From BJ22 sp021298375 (lineage in GTDB: Bacteria > Planctomycetota > Planctomycetia > Pirellulales > Pirellulaceae), in NCBI GenBank assembly GCA_046343015.1, contig JBKDOL010000041.1:1-64000 (forward strand): a stretch of DNA of 64,000 nt. Reading direction: 5' to 3'. Within the stretch, counting starts at the first letter, position 1; each line of letters starts with the position of its first letter. The notes beneath the pieces were generated by a model. The model ran no database searches, was not told the origin of the DNA, and saw only the letters and a list, made by a program, of their open reading frames with translations. Positions 51,915-62,273 of the stretch are shown here, piece by piece. Both the position numbers and the translations under genes were made by a program.

Positions 51915-52445
51915 ATGTGTTATTTTTTGACCGTTGCTGTCCCAATTCAACACGGCGACTTGATCGAAGGCGTGTTTCAATCCGAGTTCCAAACGCTCAT
52001 CGGGACGAACCCGACGGTAACTGACGCCCTACCGGCCAATTATGTCACCCGAGTCGTCACCACAGGTTTTTGCTCCTGTGAGCTGTACAGCCAACCGGGT
52101 CGACCTCGACCGGAGCAGCTGGCCGAACAGCTGCAGCGCAAATATGAGAAGCGCGGCTGGAGCCAAGCCAAAATCCAGCGGGCCGTCGAGCAGGCGGTGC
52201 AATCCCAGGCTCGGTTTCCTGCCTCCGCAGGCGGCATTCGTGAGGACGTGATTGAACGCTTGCAAGTCCTGGCGGAGTCTGCCGGAGCAGTTGGCGTTTT
52301 TGCCCATTGGTATGGAGGCAATCTCGAAAGCGAGTTGCTGGAACTCAAGCAGTTCGCGACCTGCAACCTCGCCGACTTGAACCGGCTGGCGGCTCAATTG
52401 CCTGAAGATCAGCTATTGCTGGCTGATTCGAGGCGCGTCGTTTGA
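51915..52445 (+). CDS. Hypothetical protein with CxC motif
   Basis: A 176-residue cytoplasmic-looking protein I do not recognise. It begins MCYFLTVAVPIQHGD and has TTGFCSCELY (about residue 55), a closely spaced Cys pair that could bind metal or a cofactor. A basic helical stretch follows (LQRKYEKRGWSQAKIQRAVEQAVQ), then GVFAHWYGGNLESELL near 135. The start is well supported: GAGGAG lies seven bases before the ATG. The next unknown gene starts with TTG one base after this stop, so the two are probably translated together. Confidence 0.75.
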   Translation: MCYFLTVAVPIQHGDLIEGVFQSEFQTLIGTNPTVTDALPANYVTRVVTTGFCSCELYSQPGRPRPEQLAEQLQRKYEKRGWSQAKIQRAVEQAVQSQARFPASAGGIREDVIERLQVLAESAGAVGVFAHWYGGNLESELLELKQFATCNLADLNRLAAQLPEDQLLLADSRRVV

Positions 52446-52446
52446 A

Positions 52447-52971
52447 TTGAAATTGACTCCGCCCGCAGTTTTTGATGACTCATTTCGTATCCCGCTCCAA
52501 GACTCCCGGCGACTCACATCGGAGAACGAGATTGTGAAGAACGACAAAATCCCAGGCAATTGCGTCGTCATTGAAACCGATAAGTTTCCGGTGCTTCCCG
52601 GCGAGGACGAGGAAATTGTCAATCCAGGAATGTATGGCAAGGCGCTCTGCCAATACTTGGAGCGGGAACTCCCCCGCCAAGGCATCGAAGTCCCATTTTT
52701 TTGCAATGAAGACTGGGGCTGGTGGCTGGAAGTCAACCAAGGGGGGTTCAAAATGGCGCTGTGCATCTACTCGTGCCCCGAGGGTGACCCCAATCCGAAA
52801 ACGTATGCAATTCTGCCATCGATTCCGACTGCCAAAAAATGGTCCTGGTCCAAATTCAGAAGCATCGACGTTTCCCAAGATGTTTTGCGGGTCATGAATA
52901 GTCTTGAACGCCTGTTTCAATCCGACCCGGAAATCTCGTCGGTGACCCGGCACGATGACTTTCCTTTCTAA
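52447..52971 (+). CDS. Hypothetical protein coupled to the preceding gene
   Basis: A 174-residue protein of no recognised family. It has a Trp-rich core (FFCNEDWGWWLEVNQGGFKMALCIY, about residues 77-101), followed by KKWSWSKFRSIDVSQ, giving it the look of a small alpha/beta protein such as those found with immunity-like or DUF families; nothing more specific can be claimed. TTG is the only start that gives the full frame; an internal GTG or ATG would drop 30 or more residues. Its stop precedes the repeat-rich DNA by about 70 bp. Confidence 0.7.
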   Translation: MKLTPPAVFDDSFRIPLQDSRRLTSENEIVKNDKIPGNCVVIETDKFPVLPGEDEEIVNPGMYGKALCQYLERELPRQGIEVPFFCNEDWGWWLEVNQGGFKMALCIYSCPEGDPNPKTYAILPSIPTAKKWSWSKFRSIDVSQDVLRVMNSLERLFQSDPEISSVTRHDDFPF

Positions 52972-53046
52972 ACAGAGTACGCCGCAATCGAATCCAAAAA
53001 AATTGACCCGGCGGACGAGGGGGCCTCGGCTGACTTCAATTCCCTA

Positions 53047-53530
53047 GACACAGCTCTCGCTGCGAAACAGACCGCTAGGCCATGCCGCCAGACAAACTGC
53101 CAAATTTGGACAGGCCAAAATTGGACAGCCAAAATTGGACAGCCAAAATTGGACAGGCAACGTTTGCTTGTTTCAAAACAGCTCTCGCTGCGAAACAGAC
53201 TGGAACTCCGGGTTGCCAGAAGAACAGACAGAATTGGACAGGCTACGCTTCCGTTTTCGGGAAAGACTTCCAAACCTCGAGCGGCCAAGATTGAAAGAAC
53301 CAAAACTGGGCAGGCTACGCTTCCGTTTTAGAGAGGCTAAGCCTCCGTTTTACCGCAAAGCCAAGATTGGACAGGCTACCAAGCTTGGCTACCAAGATTG
53401 GACAGGCAGCGCTTGCTCGCCTTGACTGACGAAGCCTTTTTCGGCGAAAGCCGTTGGTGTGGCAATTGCCTGCGTGGCGGGAAGGGACTTGCTTGCGGGG
53501 ATGCGCTTGCGGGGATGCGCTTGCGTGTCC
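53047..53530. repeat. Dense non-coding repeat patch downstream of the 16S gene
   Basis: Several repeat types interleave. Four close copies of ccaaaattggacag (53103-53159), each containing the palindrome ccaaaattgg or a variant. A 19-base direct repeat agctctcgctgcgaaacag at about 53052 and 53180. Two copies of aggctacgcttccgtttt (53240 and 53312). Further attggacaggc units to 53405. Two copies of gcttgcggggatgc (53491-53518). Short open frames across it merely translate the repeats. It is not a CRISPR: unit lengths and spacers vary. Confidence 0.85.
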
Positions 53531-53585
53531 GGGCCGATAAACGGACGCAACGGAACCTGAAGAGGTCGGAGATTTTGGTCTATAA

Positions 53586-53632
53586 AAACAAAAAACCCGT
53601 CGCGGACCTGGCTTGTGTCCGACGACGGGTTC
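53586..53632 (-). terminator. Terminator of the 16S transcription unit
   Basis: On the minus strand an inverted repeat (aacccgtcgtcgg / ccgcgacgggtt, with one bulge) is followed by ttttttgttttt. It lies about 130 bases past the 3' end of the 16S rRNA, so the transcript appears to end here without a 23S or 5S gene. Confidence 0.88.
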
Positions 53633-53753
53633 TTGTTATCAAAATAGTAGTTCCGAATTTAATCGGTTGAACTCTTGCCGTTTGCCTGTGATGTACAGGC
53701 ACAAGATCGTGCCCCACGGATAAACTTCAATACGTCACCGCGTTGAAGTTGAT

Positions 53754-55259
<1,506 letters not shown>

Positions 55260-55536
55260 TTTTATGCATGCCGGATTGCAGTAAACCGCAACCCGGACGA
55301 CTAGCCATTGAAAGTAATTAGTTTGACCGTGCAGTCTCGGGTGAATTACTCCCGACCCTGCTTTGGTTCGCACGTTCTTGTTTGGCTTTCAACTTCCCAA
55401 AAGGAAATTGATTAAGAGTTCACTACTAAATTGTCAAAGAGCTATTCCCAACCCGGCTCAACCCAGCAAAACCAGTCTTGACGACTCGTCTTTTCTAAGT
55501 TGGCTCGCTCCAGTGAGCAAGCTTCCGACTTGGGAG
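55260..55536 (-). other. 16S leader region
   Basis: About 280 transcribed bases between the predicted start site and the mature 16S 5' end. It contains boxA at 55427-55442 and several short stems, presumably for RNase processing. No tRNA or small gene is present. Confidence 0.6.
55427..55442 (-). promoter_or_regulatory. boxA-like antitermination element in the 16S leader
   Basis: On the minus strand gctctttgacaattta closely matches the enterobacterial rrn boxA (gctctttaacaattta). It lies about 170 bases before the mature 16S 5' end, where NusB/NusE-dependent antitermination sites are expected. Confidence 0.8.
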
Positions 55537-55542
55537 GACACA

Positions 55543-55570
55543 ATCATAGGCAATCGGTTTTCGGTGTCAA
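55543..55570 (-). promoter_or_regulatory. Strong rRNA promoter
   Basis: On the minus strand ttgaca, a 16-bp spacer, then tatgat: a perfect -35 and a near-consensus -10. Transcription would start near 55536, about 280 bases before the 16S gene. An A/T-rich stretch (gaaaattttcc) lies just upstream of the -35 and could act as an UP element. Confidence 0.85.
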
Positions 55571-55918
55571 CGGTGTTGAGGAAAATTTTCAGGAAAGTTG
55601 TTTCCTTTCCCAAAGTCCTCAGCCCGCTGAACCGCCGCAGCACAACGCTGCAACCAATCAAGTTGGCTTCAGCACCGGCTGCTCCCGGCCCCTGACCTGT
55701 TTCCGAGAGCAAAGCAACCCCGCCTCGCGGCCCGGTCACTTGTACCTTCAAAAACAGCCTCGGAGAGTTGTCATCTCCAAGACGTTTAACATCCTAGCCA
55801 TTAATCGCCGGGTGAAAAGGGGCTCCTGCAGGAATTCCATTTTTACCGAGCTTTTCCCCGATATTCCGCGTACTTTCCCAAGACAATCCATCTTTGGCGA
55901 TCAGGCTGGACCGCCAGC
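55571..55918. other. Intergenic region upstream of the rRNA promoter
   Basis: About 350 bp between the 16S promoter and the SpoU methyltransferase stop. Apart from the UP-like A/T stretch I see nothing recognisable. Confidence 0.4.
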
Positions 55919-56725
55919 TCAAGACCCTGAAAAGGCGTACATCAGAATTCCGGCAGCCGTGGAAACATTCAGCGAATCGACATTCGCCGCCATCTCGATG
56001 GTCACTTCCCGGGCACACAGCGCCTCCCAATCGGCCCGCAAACCAGTCGCCTCGTTTCCCAAGACCAAAACGGTTCGCTCCGACCGCTGAAACGCGCGCA
56101 GCGGTTCGGCTCGCGGAGACCGCGACGCGCCGACCGCTTCAAACCCCTCTGCCTGCACTAAACGGGCCAATTCAGCCTCAAAATCGGGCGGCTCAAATAC
56201 GGGAATCCCGAAGATATTTCCCATCGAAACCCGGACGACCCGCCGCGAAAACGGGTCGGCAGACATCGGCCCCACCACCACTCCCGCCATCCGAAAGGCC
56301 GCCGCCAACCGAATAATCGATCCCAAATTATCCGGCATGGACACCTGGGGACAGGCAATCAAAGTCGTCTGCCGAGGCCCCCCCTCCGGTAGTTCCACTC
56401 GCCAGCGGGGACGACGACGACCACAAGCCAGCAAGCCAGCGTGAAACTTGAATCCGACCAACTCACTGCAGGCCGCATGCGACACGACGTAAACCAATCC
56501 CCCGGGACGCAAACGGTCCCGAATCCGGGGCAAACGCTCCGCACTGACCAAAACCGATTCAAGCTCCCAATCGCCCGCAGCCAGCAATCGCTCGACGACC
56601 AACCGGCCTTCGGCAATGAACACGTCACTCCGCCGAGTCGCGTTTGTCTTTTTCAAATCGCGGTAAACATCCAACCTCGGGTCATCGAGGCTCTCGATCC
56701 ACTGAAATTCTGGCTCGCTTTCCAC
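55919..56725 (-). CDS. SpoU/TrmH-family RNA methyltransferase
   Basis: A 268-residue SAM-dependent 2'-O-ribose methyltransferase for tRNA or rRNA. The N-terminal part (about 10-100) is a substrate-binding domain like that of RlmB/TsnR. The knotted catalytic domain has the three SpoU motifs: MPDNLGSIIRLAAAF (about 128-142), VLVLGNEATGL (about 215) and VDSLNVSTAAGILMY (about 247), whose knot binds SAM. The exact target nucleotide cannot be called. It lies upstream of the 16S unit on the same strand but has its own frame and spacing; a link to rRNA modification is only suggestive. Confidence 0.9.
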   Translation of the reverse strand: MESEPEFQWIESLDDPRLDVYRDLKKTNATRRSDVFIAEGRLVVERLLAAGDWELESVLVSAERLPRIRDRLRPGGLVYVVSHAACSELVGFKFHAGLLACGRRRPRWRVELPEGGPRQTTLIACPQVSMPDNLGSIIRLAAAFRMAGVVVGPMSADPFSRRVVRVSMGNIFGIPVFEPPDFEAELARLVQAEGFEAVGASRSPRAEPLRAFQRSERTVLVLGNEATGLRADWEALCAREVTIEMAANVDSLNVSTAAGILMYAFSGS

Positions 56726-56885
56726 ACTCCACTCCCCGGCACCTGATACCCAAGCCCCACTCCAAACCCGATATTAGCGTTCACCGACCGCAATCCGATC
56801 CGCGCCTCGCTCCGCCTCGACGTTCAAGCGTCGAAGCCGACAGGTTGCGGCTTCAACCATCCGCCAGCTGCCCAGAAATCCGAAT

Positions 56886-58433
56886 ATGCTGCCACGCAAT
56901 TTCTCCGCCACCTCGATGCGAACTTCCGTTGCGCTCGTTTTCACTGGTTTCCTCTCCCTGTCCACTCTGCTCATTCCCCCGGGCAATTCCCCCTTTTCCC
57001 GCCGTGCTGCTTCCGGGCTGCAGGCAACCGAAACAGCAGCCCCTTCCAGCCCTCCCAACATCGTCTTGATCTTCGTCGACGACTTGGGCTATGGAGACCT
57101 CAGGCCCTTCGGGGAACCAGCTTATCAGACTCCTCATCTGGACCGACTGCGGCGAGAAGGTCGCTGCCTGACAGACTTTTCTGTTTCCTCGGCGGTTTGC
57201 TCCTCGTCCCGGGCGGCCCTCCTTACCGGCTGCTATCACACCCGGGTGAGCATTCACGGGGCGCTCGGCCCCAACTCTCCGATTGGCATCCACCCCAGCG
57301 AGACCACCCTCGGTGAGCTCTGCCAAGCCCGTGGATATGCGACCGCCTGCATTGGCAAATGGCACCTCGGTGACTCACCGGAATTTCTTCCGTTGCAAAA
57401 TGGCTTCGATGAATACTACGGACTCCCCTACTCCAATGACATGTGGCCACAGCACCCGGACTTGGCCAAGCTGCCGGCGGAAGCGGCCGCACGAAAATCG
57501 CGTTACCCCAACCTCGTGCTGTACGACGGAAACCAGATTGTCGACGACAACGTCACCGCCGAGGACCAGCAGCGATTAACCACCGCTTACACGCAGCGGG
57601 CAGTCGACTTCATTGAGCGCCATCGCAAACAGCCATTCCTCCTCTATCTGCCTCACAGCATGGTCCATGTTCCGCTTTTTGTTCTTCCGGAACACCGGGG
57701 TCGAAGCGGTCATGGCCTGTTCGCTGATACGCTGCAGGAGGTCGACGATTCTGTCGGCCAAATCCTCGACACCCTCAAACGCCTGCAGCTGGATGAAAAG
57801 ACGCTGTTGATCTTTACCTCCGACAACGGGCCGTGGCTTTCATACGGTGACCATGCTGGCTCGGCCGGCAGGCTCAGGGAGGGAAAAGGCACAAGCTTTG
57901 AGGGTGGCCTCCGCGTTCCCCTGCTGGTCCGCTGGCCGGGAAACGTCCCAGCCAACACTCGTTGCGATGAATTCGCCTCCACCATCGACCTTTTCCCGAC
58001 CATCGCCAAACTACTCAACGCCGAGTTGCCAGCATTGCCGATCGACGGACTCGACATCTCCAATTTGCTGTTCGCTCCCGAGCCGGGCCCCTCGCCCCAC
58101 GATTATTTTTTTACTTACTACGCCGGCGGCCAACTGCAGGCGGTTCGCGACCGGCAGTACAAACTGCTCCTCCCTCACCGCTATGGTTCGCTGGCTGGGG
58201 CCCCCGGAGGGAGCGGCGGCAGTCCGGCTCCTTACCAGCAACTGGACTGTCCGCTGAGCCTATTCGACCTCAAGGCCGACCCGGGCGAGAGCCATAATCT
58301 GCTCGAGTCTCATCCGGAGATTGTTGCCCGCTTGCAGGCAGCAGCCGATCAGGCGCGAGCCCGCTTCGGCGACACTTTGAGGAAACAAACCGGCAGCGAA
58401 GTGCGTGCGGCAGGGAAGCAGCAGGCGCGCTGA
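56886..58433 (+). CDS. Secreted sulfatase (arylsulfatase type)
   Basis: A 515-residue exported sulfatase. A signal region (VALVFTGFLSLSTLL) is followed by the catalytic fold starting NIVLIFVDDLGYGDL (about 58), with the metal-binding Asp pair. The modification site is CSSSRAALLTG (about 105), a C-x-[A/P/S]-x-R form in which Ser replaces the usual Pro; such variants are common in this family. GKWHLG (about 158) and TSDNGPW (about 310) are further active-site blocks. It resembles N-acetylgalactosamine-6-sulfatase-like enzymes; the true substrate is unknown. The ATG at 56886 or the Met ten residues later could be the start. The MscS gene follows 156 bp downstream. Confidence 0.92.
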   Translation: MLPRNFSATSMRTSVALVFTGFLSLSTLLIPPGNSPFSRRAASGLQATETAAPSSPPNIVLIFVDDLGYGDLRPFGEPAYQTPHLDRLRREGRCLTDFSVSSAVCSSSRAALLTGCYHTRVSIHGALGPNSPIGIHPSETTLGELCQARGYATACIGKWHLGDSPEFLPLQNGFDEYYGLPYSNDMWPQHPDLAKLPAEAAARKSRYPNLVLYDGNQIVDDNVTAEDQQRLTTAYTQRAVDFIERHRKQPFLLYLPHSMVHVPLFVLPEHRGRSGHGLFADTLQEVDDSVGQILDTLKRLQLDEKTLLIFTSDNGPWLSYGDHAGSAGRLREGKGTSFEGGLRVPLLVRWPGNVPANTRCDEFASTIDLFPTIAKLLNAELPALPIDGLDISNLLFAPEPGPSPHDYFFTYYAGGQLQAVRDRQYKLLLPHRYGSLAGAPGGSGGSPAPYQQLDCPLSLFDLKADPGESHNLLESHPEIVARLQAAADQARARFGDTLRKQTGSEVRAAGKQQAR

Positions 58434-58589
58434 AACCGATCGCTGCTGCCAACCTGGCTCCCCCCCGCTTCGGCCAAATGCCTGCATTCGCTGCGAAAAT
58501 CTGCTGCTGAGCCGTGCGGCGAAAAACTTTACAATGAGCCGCAGACGACCCGACCCGGGCTCGCTGCTTCCTCATTACCGCTTGCACCC

Positions 58590-61500
58590 ATGCTTCCATT
58601 CCGCCTTGGCGACCAGCTCCGTTTTTTCCTCTCCCGGAGAGCGCCCTTTGGTGTTCTTTCCGGCTTGGGACGGATTTGGGTTTCATTGGCGTTGACAGTG
58701 CTCTGGAGCGGGCTCCTTTCCCAAGTTGCGGCCGGACAGGAAGCAGCCAAAGATCCCGCCCAACCGGCACTCGTTTCAGCCACACCCGCCGAAGCCGTGG
58801 ACGCCACCAGCATCAATGCTGCGATTGCCCAACTGCAATCCAACACCGACCTGGATGAGGCCACTCGCACGGCAGCCATCCAGCTTTATCAAACGGCACT
58901 CAAGCGGCTTGAAACGCGCGACCAGGCAGCGCGGAAAATCGCGGAATACGATCAGGCCGTCCAGTCCGCCGCCCAGACACTCGAGGAAACCCGGCGCGAA
59001 CTTCAACAGTTGGCCAACACGCGACCGACGATTCCCTTTGGACTTCCCGCATCGCAGCTCGAACAGCGGCGCGTGCAGCTCCAAACCGAAATCGAGAACC
59101 AGCGAAAACGGTTTGATCAGTTGACTGACGAACCCAACCGGCGGCGCAATCGAATTGCCGAACTGCCCGCGGCCGTGCAAGGCACTCAAACGCAGCTCGC
59201 ACAGGTCAAAGCCCAGTTGGACACGGCCGCCCCCCCAGGCGAAAAAGCGGAAGTCACCCGGGCCCGACGAACCCAACTGCTCGCACAGCAATTGGCCCTG
59301 CAGGCCGAACTTGACCGACTCAATCGAGAGCAGCTGTTCTACACCGCCACTGCTGACTTGCTGCCGGAACAGCGCGCTCTGGCGAAACAGCAACTCGACG
59401 ATTCGCTGCTGCTGCTGGAAACGATCCAGCGGACGATCAACCAGCAACAGGAGTCGACTCTGCAGCGGTTCTCCCGCGAGACGGCGGAACTGCAGAAGAC
59501 AGTGCCGACTCCCCTGCGGGCTCTGGCGGAGAACAATGCAGCATTGGTGGAGAGCTATCGGCAACTCCTCGACCAGAACACCCAAAACCTGATGCGGCTC
59601 AAGGAAGTGCGCACGACCGCCGAGAGCGTCGACAGCCAGTATCGGGCGAGCACCGAACGAGTCAAAGCGGTGGGCCTGACCGATGCTTTGGGCGTCATGC
59701 TCAAGCAACAGCGGCGGGAACTGGAAGAATTGCTGGTCAAATACCAACCGGATCCCCAACTCAAGGAAGAAGCTCGCAAGTTGCAAGTCATGTCATTTGA
59801 CTTGCAGGACAAGCTCAACGGGTGGCTGAACGATGAACAAACCGCGGCGGCCGAGTGGGAGCGGCTGGACGTCGAAGAAACGCTGCGCGAACAACTGCTG
59901 CCGCAACTCAAGCAACTGGTCAACCAGCGGCGGCTGATTGCCCAGGAAATGAGTCAGGCAAACAATCAGACCTTTCAGAATCTGATTGCGCTCGATACCG
60001 AGCAGCACAAGCTGGCCAGCCGGATCGGCGAGTTTACCCGGTTCGTCGACCAGCATGTGATCTGGATCCCCAGCGCGCCGGTCTTTACGCGCGGCGATTG
60101 GCGGCACGTGCTCGATGCTACCCGCTGGCTGGTCTCCCCCAAGAACTGGTCAGCCGTGTTGCGGGAACCACCCCGCGATCTGCAGCAGTACCCGCTGATT
60201 TACCTGCCGCTCATCCTTTCGCTGATTTTCCTGTTCATCTTTCACCGACGGTTGAAGCGAATCATCTTTGACACTGGCGAACAGGCTCGCCGCGTAAGCT
60301 GTGCGGCGATTGCTCCCACCCTGAACAGCTTGCTGGCGACATTCCTGATGGCCTCGCTCTGGCCAATGGTGTTTGCCGTTCTCGGCTGGATGCTGATCGT
60401 GAATTTCGAACGCAATGAGTTCGTCTCGGCCAGCGGCCATGCGGCTCTCTCCGTCGCCCTGTTTGTCGCCCCGCTGGAATTGCTGCGGCATGTCTGTCGC
60501 CAACATGGGCTGGCCGATGCCCATTTCGCCTGGTCGGAACGGGTGCGACGTTTTTTTGGGCAAAACGTCAAAGTGTTTTACATTCTGGCAGCTCCCCTGC
60601 TGGTCGTCGTGATCATGCTCGACAATCAGGAAAACGAGCACTGGTCCAACTCGGTCGGGAGGCTCGCGGCCCTCGCCCTGTTTGTTCTGGTTGCCTACTT
60701 CCTGCACCTGACCCTGCGCTCCCAAGGCGTGATCTTTCAGCAGATGGCGATTCGCAATTCCCAGAGCCAAATGTACAAGCTCCGCCAGTTCTGGTATCTG
60801 CTGGTCGTCGGTATTCCCGTGTTTCTGCTGATTGCAGCGATGTCCGGCTACTACTACACGGCGATTCAACTTGGAGCCTGCCTGCAGAATTCAGTGACCC
60901 TGGCGATCGCCGTCATCGTCACCGGGGAGGTGATTCGCCGCTGGCTGCTTGTGCGCCGCCGGCAGGTCTCGATTGAGGAGTTTCGCAAGCAGCGAGAACT
61001 GCTCCTTTCCGCGGCGACTCCGTTTGGCGACTCCACTGTCCGCGCAAGCGAACAATCAGCGACCGCCACAAATGCGACCGCCGTTGGCGCAGCCGGGCCC
61101 TTCGCTCCCAGCGGCCTGGGCTTTGACAGCGCTGCCCTGGCCCTGCAGGAACAGCCCAATCTCGACTTGGCGACGGTCAGCCGACAGGCGAGGGAAATCG
61201 TCGTCTTCGCTCTGGGCGCAGTGACGATCGGCCTGTTGTGGTGGATTTGGCGCGATGTGCTGCCGGCGTTCGGGATGCTTGACCGCGTGACGCTCTGGAG
61301 CGTTTCCCTCGGAGAGCGGGTCGAGTCAGTGACGTTGAAAAGCGTCTTCTATGCTCTGGTTGTTTTTCTGACGACGTTTCTGTTTGTCAAAAACATGTCC
61401 GGCGTGCTGAATCTCTTCTTCCTCGAATACTCTTCAATGGACGCCGGTGCCCGCTATGCCGCGACCACGATCTTCCGCTACCTGTTCATCGTGATTGGAG

Positions 61501-62117
61501 CGATCGCAGCGTTGAGCTTCCTGCATATCCCCTGGTCGCAGTACGGTTGGCTGGTCGCAGCCGTCACCGTGGGGCTGGGGTTCGGGCTTCAGGAAATTGT
61601 CGCCAATTTTGTCTCCGGTCTGATTCTGCTGTTTGAGCGACCGGTCCGAGTCGGAGATGTCGTCACGATCGAAGGGACCACCGGAGTCGTCACCCGAATC
61701 CAAATGCGAGCCACGACGGTCACGAACTGGGATCACCAGGAACTGATCGTCCCGAACAAGGAGTTCATCACAGGCAAGCTGCTGAACTGGACCCTTTCCT
61801 CGCAGATCAACCGGCTCGTGCTGAATGTGGGAGTCGCCTACGGGACGGATCCAAACCGCGTCCGCGATCTGCTCCTGGAAACGGTTTCCCGGCATCCCGA
61901 TATTCTCAAGGACCCCGCGCCGGCGGTGAATCTCGACACCTTTGGCGAAAGCTCTCTCAACTTTGTTGTCCGGTGCTTCCTCGCCAATCTCGACCGGCGG
62001 TTGCAGGTCAAACACGAACTCAATACGGCCATCACGCAGGCATTGCGGTCCAACGGAATTTCGATTCCATTCCCGCATCGCGAAATCCACATCGTCGATG
62101 ACCGTCTCAAACCTTGA
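58590..62117 (+). CDS. Large MscS-family mechanosensitive channel (MscK/KefA-like)
   Basis: A 1175-residue channel-forming protein. After a signal peptide (LALTVLWSGLLSQVAA), a periplasmic region of about 430 residues is rich in heptad-like coiled coils (about 60-480). Then follow about ten membrane segments (about 530-1000), ending in the pore helix and the MscS domain: VGLGFGLQEIVANFVSGLILLFERPVRVGD (about 1000-1030), then the beta domain GTTGVVTRIQMRATTVTNWD and the alpha/beta cytoplasmic part with NVGVAYGTDP. Such giant forms protect against osmotic downshock and can respond to K+; gating here is unknown. Converges on rpoN. Confidence 0.93.
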   Translation: MLPFRLGDQLRFFLSRRAPFGVLSGLGRIWVSLALTVLWSGLLSQVAAGQEAAKDPAQPALVSATPAEAVDATSINAAIAQLQSNTDLDEATRTAAIQLYQTALKRLETRDQAARKIAEYDQAVQSAAQTLEETRRELQQLANTRPTIPFGLPASQLEQRRVQLQTEIENQRKRFDQLTDEPNRRRNRIAELPAAVQGTQTQLAQVKAQLDTAAPPGEKAEVTRARRTQLLAQQLALQAELDRLNREQLFYTATADLLPEQRALAKQQLDDSLLLLETIQRTINQQQESTLQRFSRETAELQKTVPTPLRALAENNAALVESYRQLLDQNTQNLMRLKEVRTTAESVDSQYRASTERVKAVGLTDALGVMLKQQRRELEELLVKYQPDPQLKEEARKLQVMSFDLQDKLNGWLNDEQTAAAEWERLDVEETLREQLLPQLKQLVNQRRLIAQEMSQANNQTFQNLIALDTEQHKLASRIGEFTRFVDQHVIWIPSAPVFTRGDWRHVLDATRWLVSPKNWSAVLREPPRDLQQYPLIYLPLILSLIFLFIFHRRLKRIIFDTGEQARRVSCAAIAPTLNSLLATFLMASLWPMVFAVLGWMLIVNFERNEFVSASGHAALSVALFVAPLELLRHVCRQHGLADAHFAWSERVRRFFGQNVKVFYILAAPLLVVVIMLDNQENEHWSNSVGRLAALALFVLVAYFLHLTLRSQGVIFQQMAIRNSQSQMYKLRQFWYLLVVGIPVFLLIAAMSGYYYTAIQLGACLQNSVTLAIAVIVTGEVIRRWLLVRRRQVSIEEFRKQRELLLSAATPFGDSTVRASEQSATATNATAVGAAGPFAPSGLGFDSAALALQEQPNLDLATVSRQAREIVVFALGAVTIGLLWWIWRDVLPAFGMLDRVTLWSVSLGERVESVTLKSVFYALVVFLTTFLFVKNMSGVLNLFFLEYSSMDAGARYAATTIFRYLFIVIGAIAALSFLHIPWSQYGWLVAAVTVGLGFGLQEIVANFVSGLILLFERPVRVGDVVTIEGTTGVVTRIQMRATTVTNWDHQELIVPNKEFITGKLLNWTLSSQINRLVLNVGVAYGTDPNRVRDLLLETVSRHPDILKDPAPAVNLDTFGESSLNFVVRCFLANLDRRLQVKHELNTAITQALRSNGISIPFPHREIHIVDDRLKP

Positions 62118-62229
62118 AGCCGTTGCTCCGCGTGCCGGCTCGGCGGCCTCTGGCGACAAGCGAGTTCAACAGCGACGCCAGTGGCGTTGTCGAAAAGGAG
62201 ACTCGATGGGTTGCGGATCGGGTATCCCG

Positions 62230-62265
62230 CCTGAAGCAAACCGGCGGCCTGAAGCAAACCGGCGG
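62230..62265. repeat. 18-bp tandem duplication at the rpoN 3' end
   Basis: cctgaagcaaaccggcgg occurs twice directly, ending nine bases before the rpoN stop codon region. No hairpin terminator is visible for either converging gene. Confidence 0.9.
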
Positions 62266-62273
62266 CGAAAAGG

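Noticed and set aside
53047..53530. CRISPR array
   Set aside because: Repeat units differ in type and length, spacing is irregular and there are no cas genes.
53082..53670. Short frames in the repeat patch with N-W-T or I-G-Q-A repeats
   Set aside because: They only translate the DNA repeats and lack ribosome binding sites.
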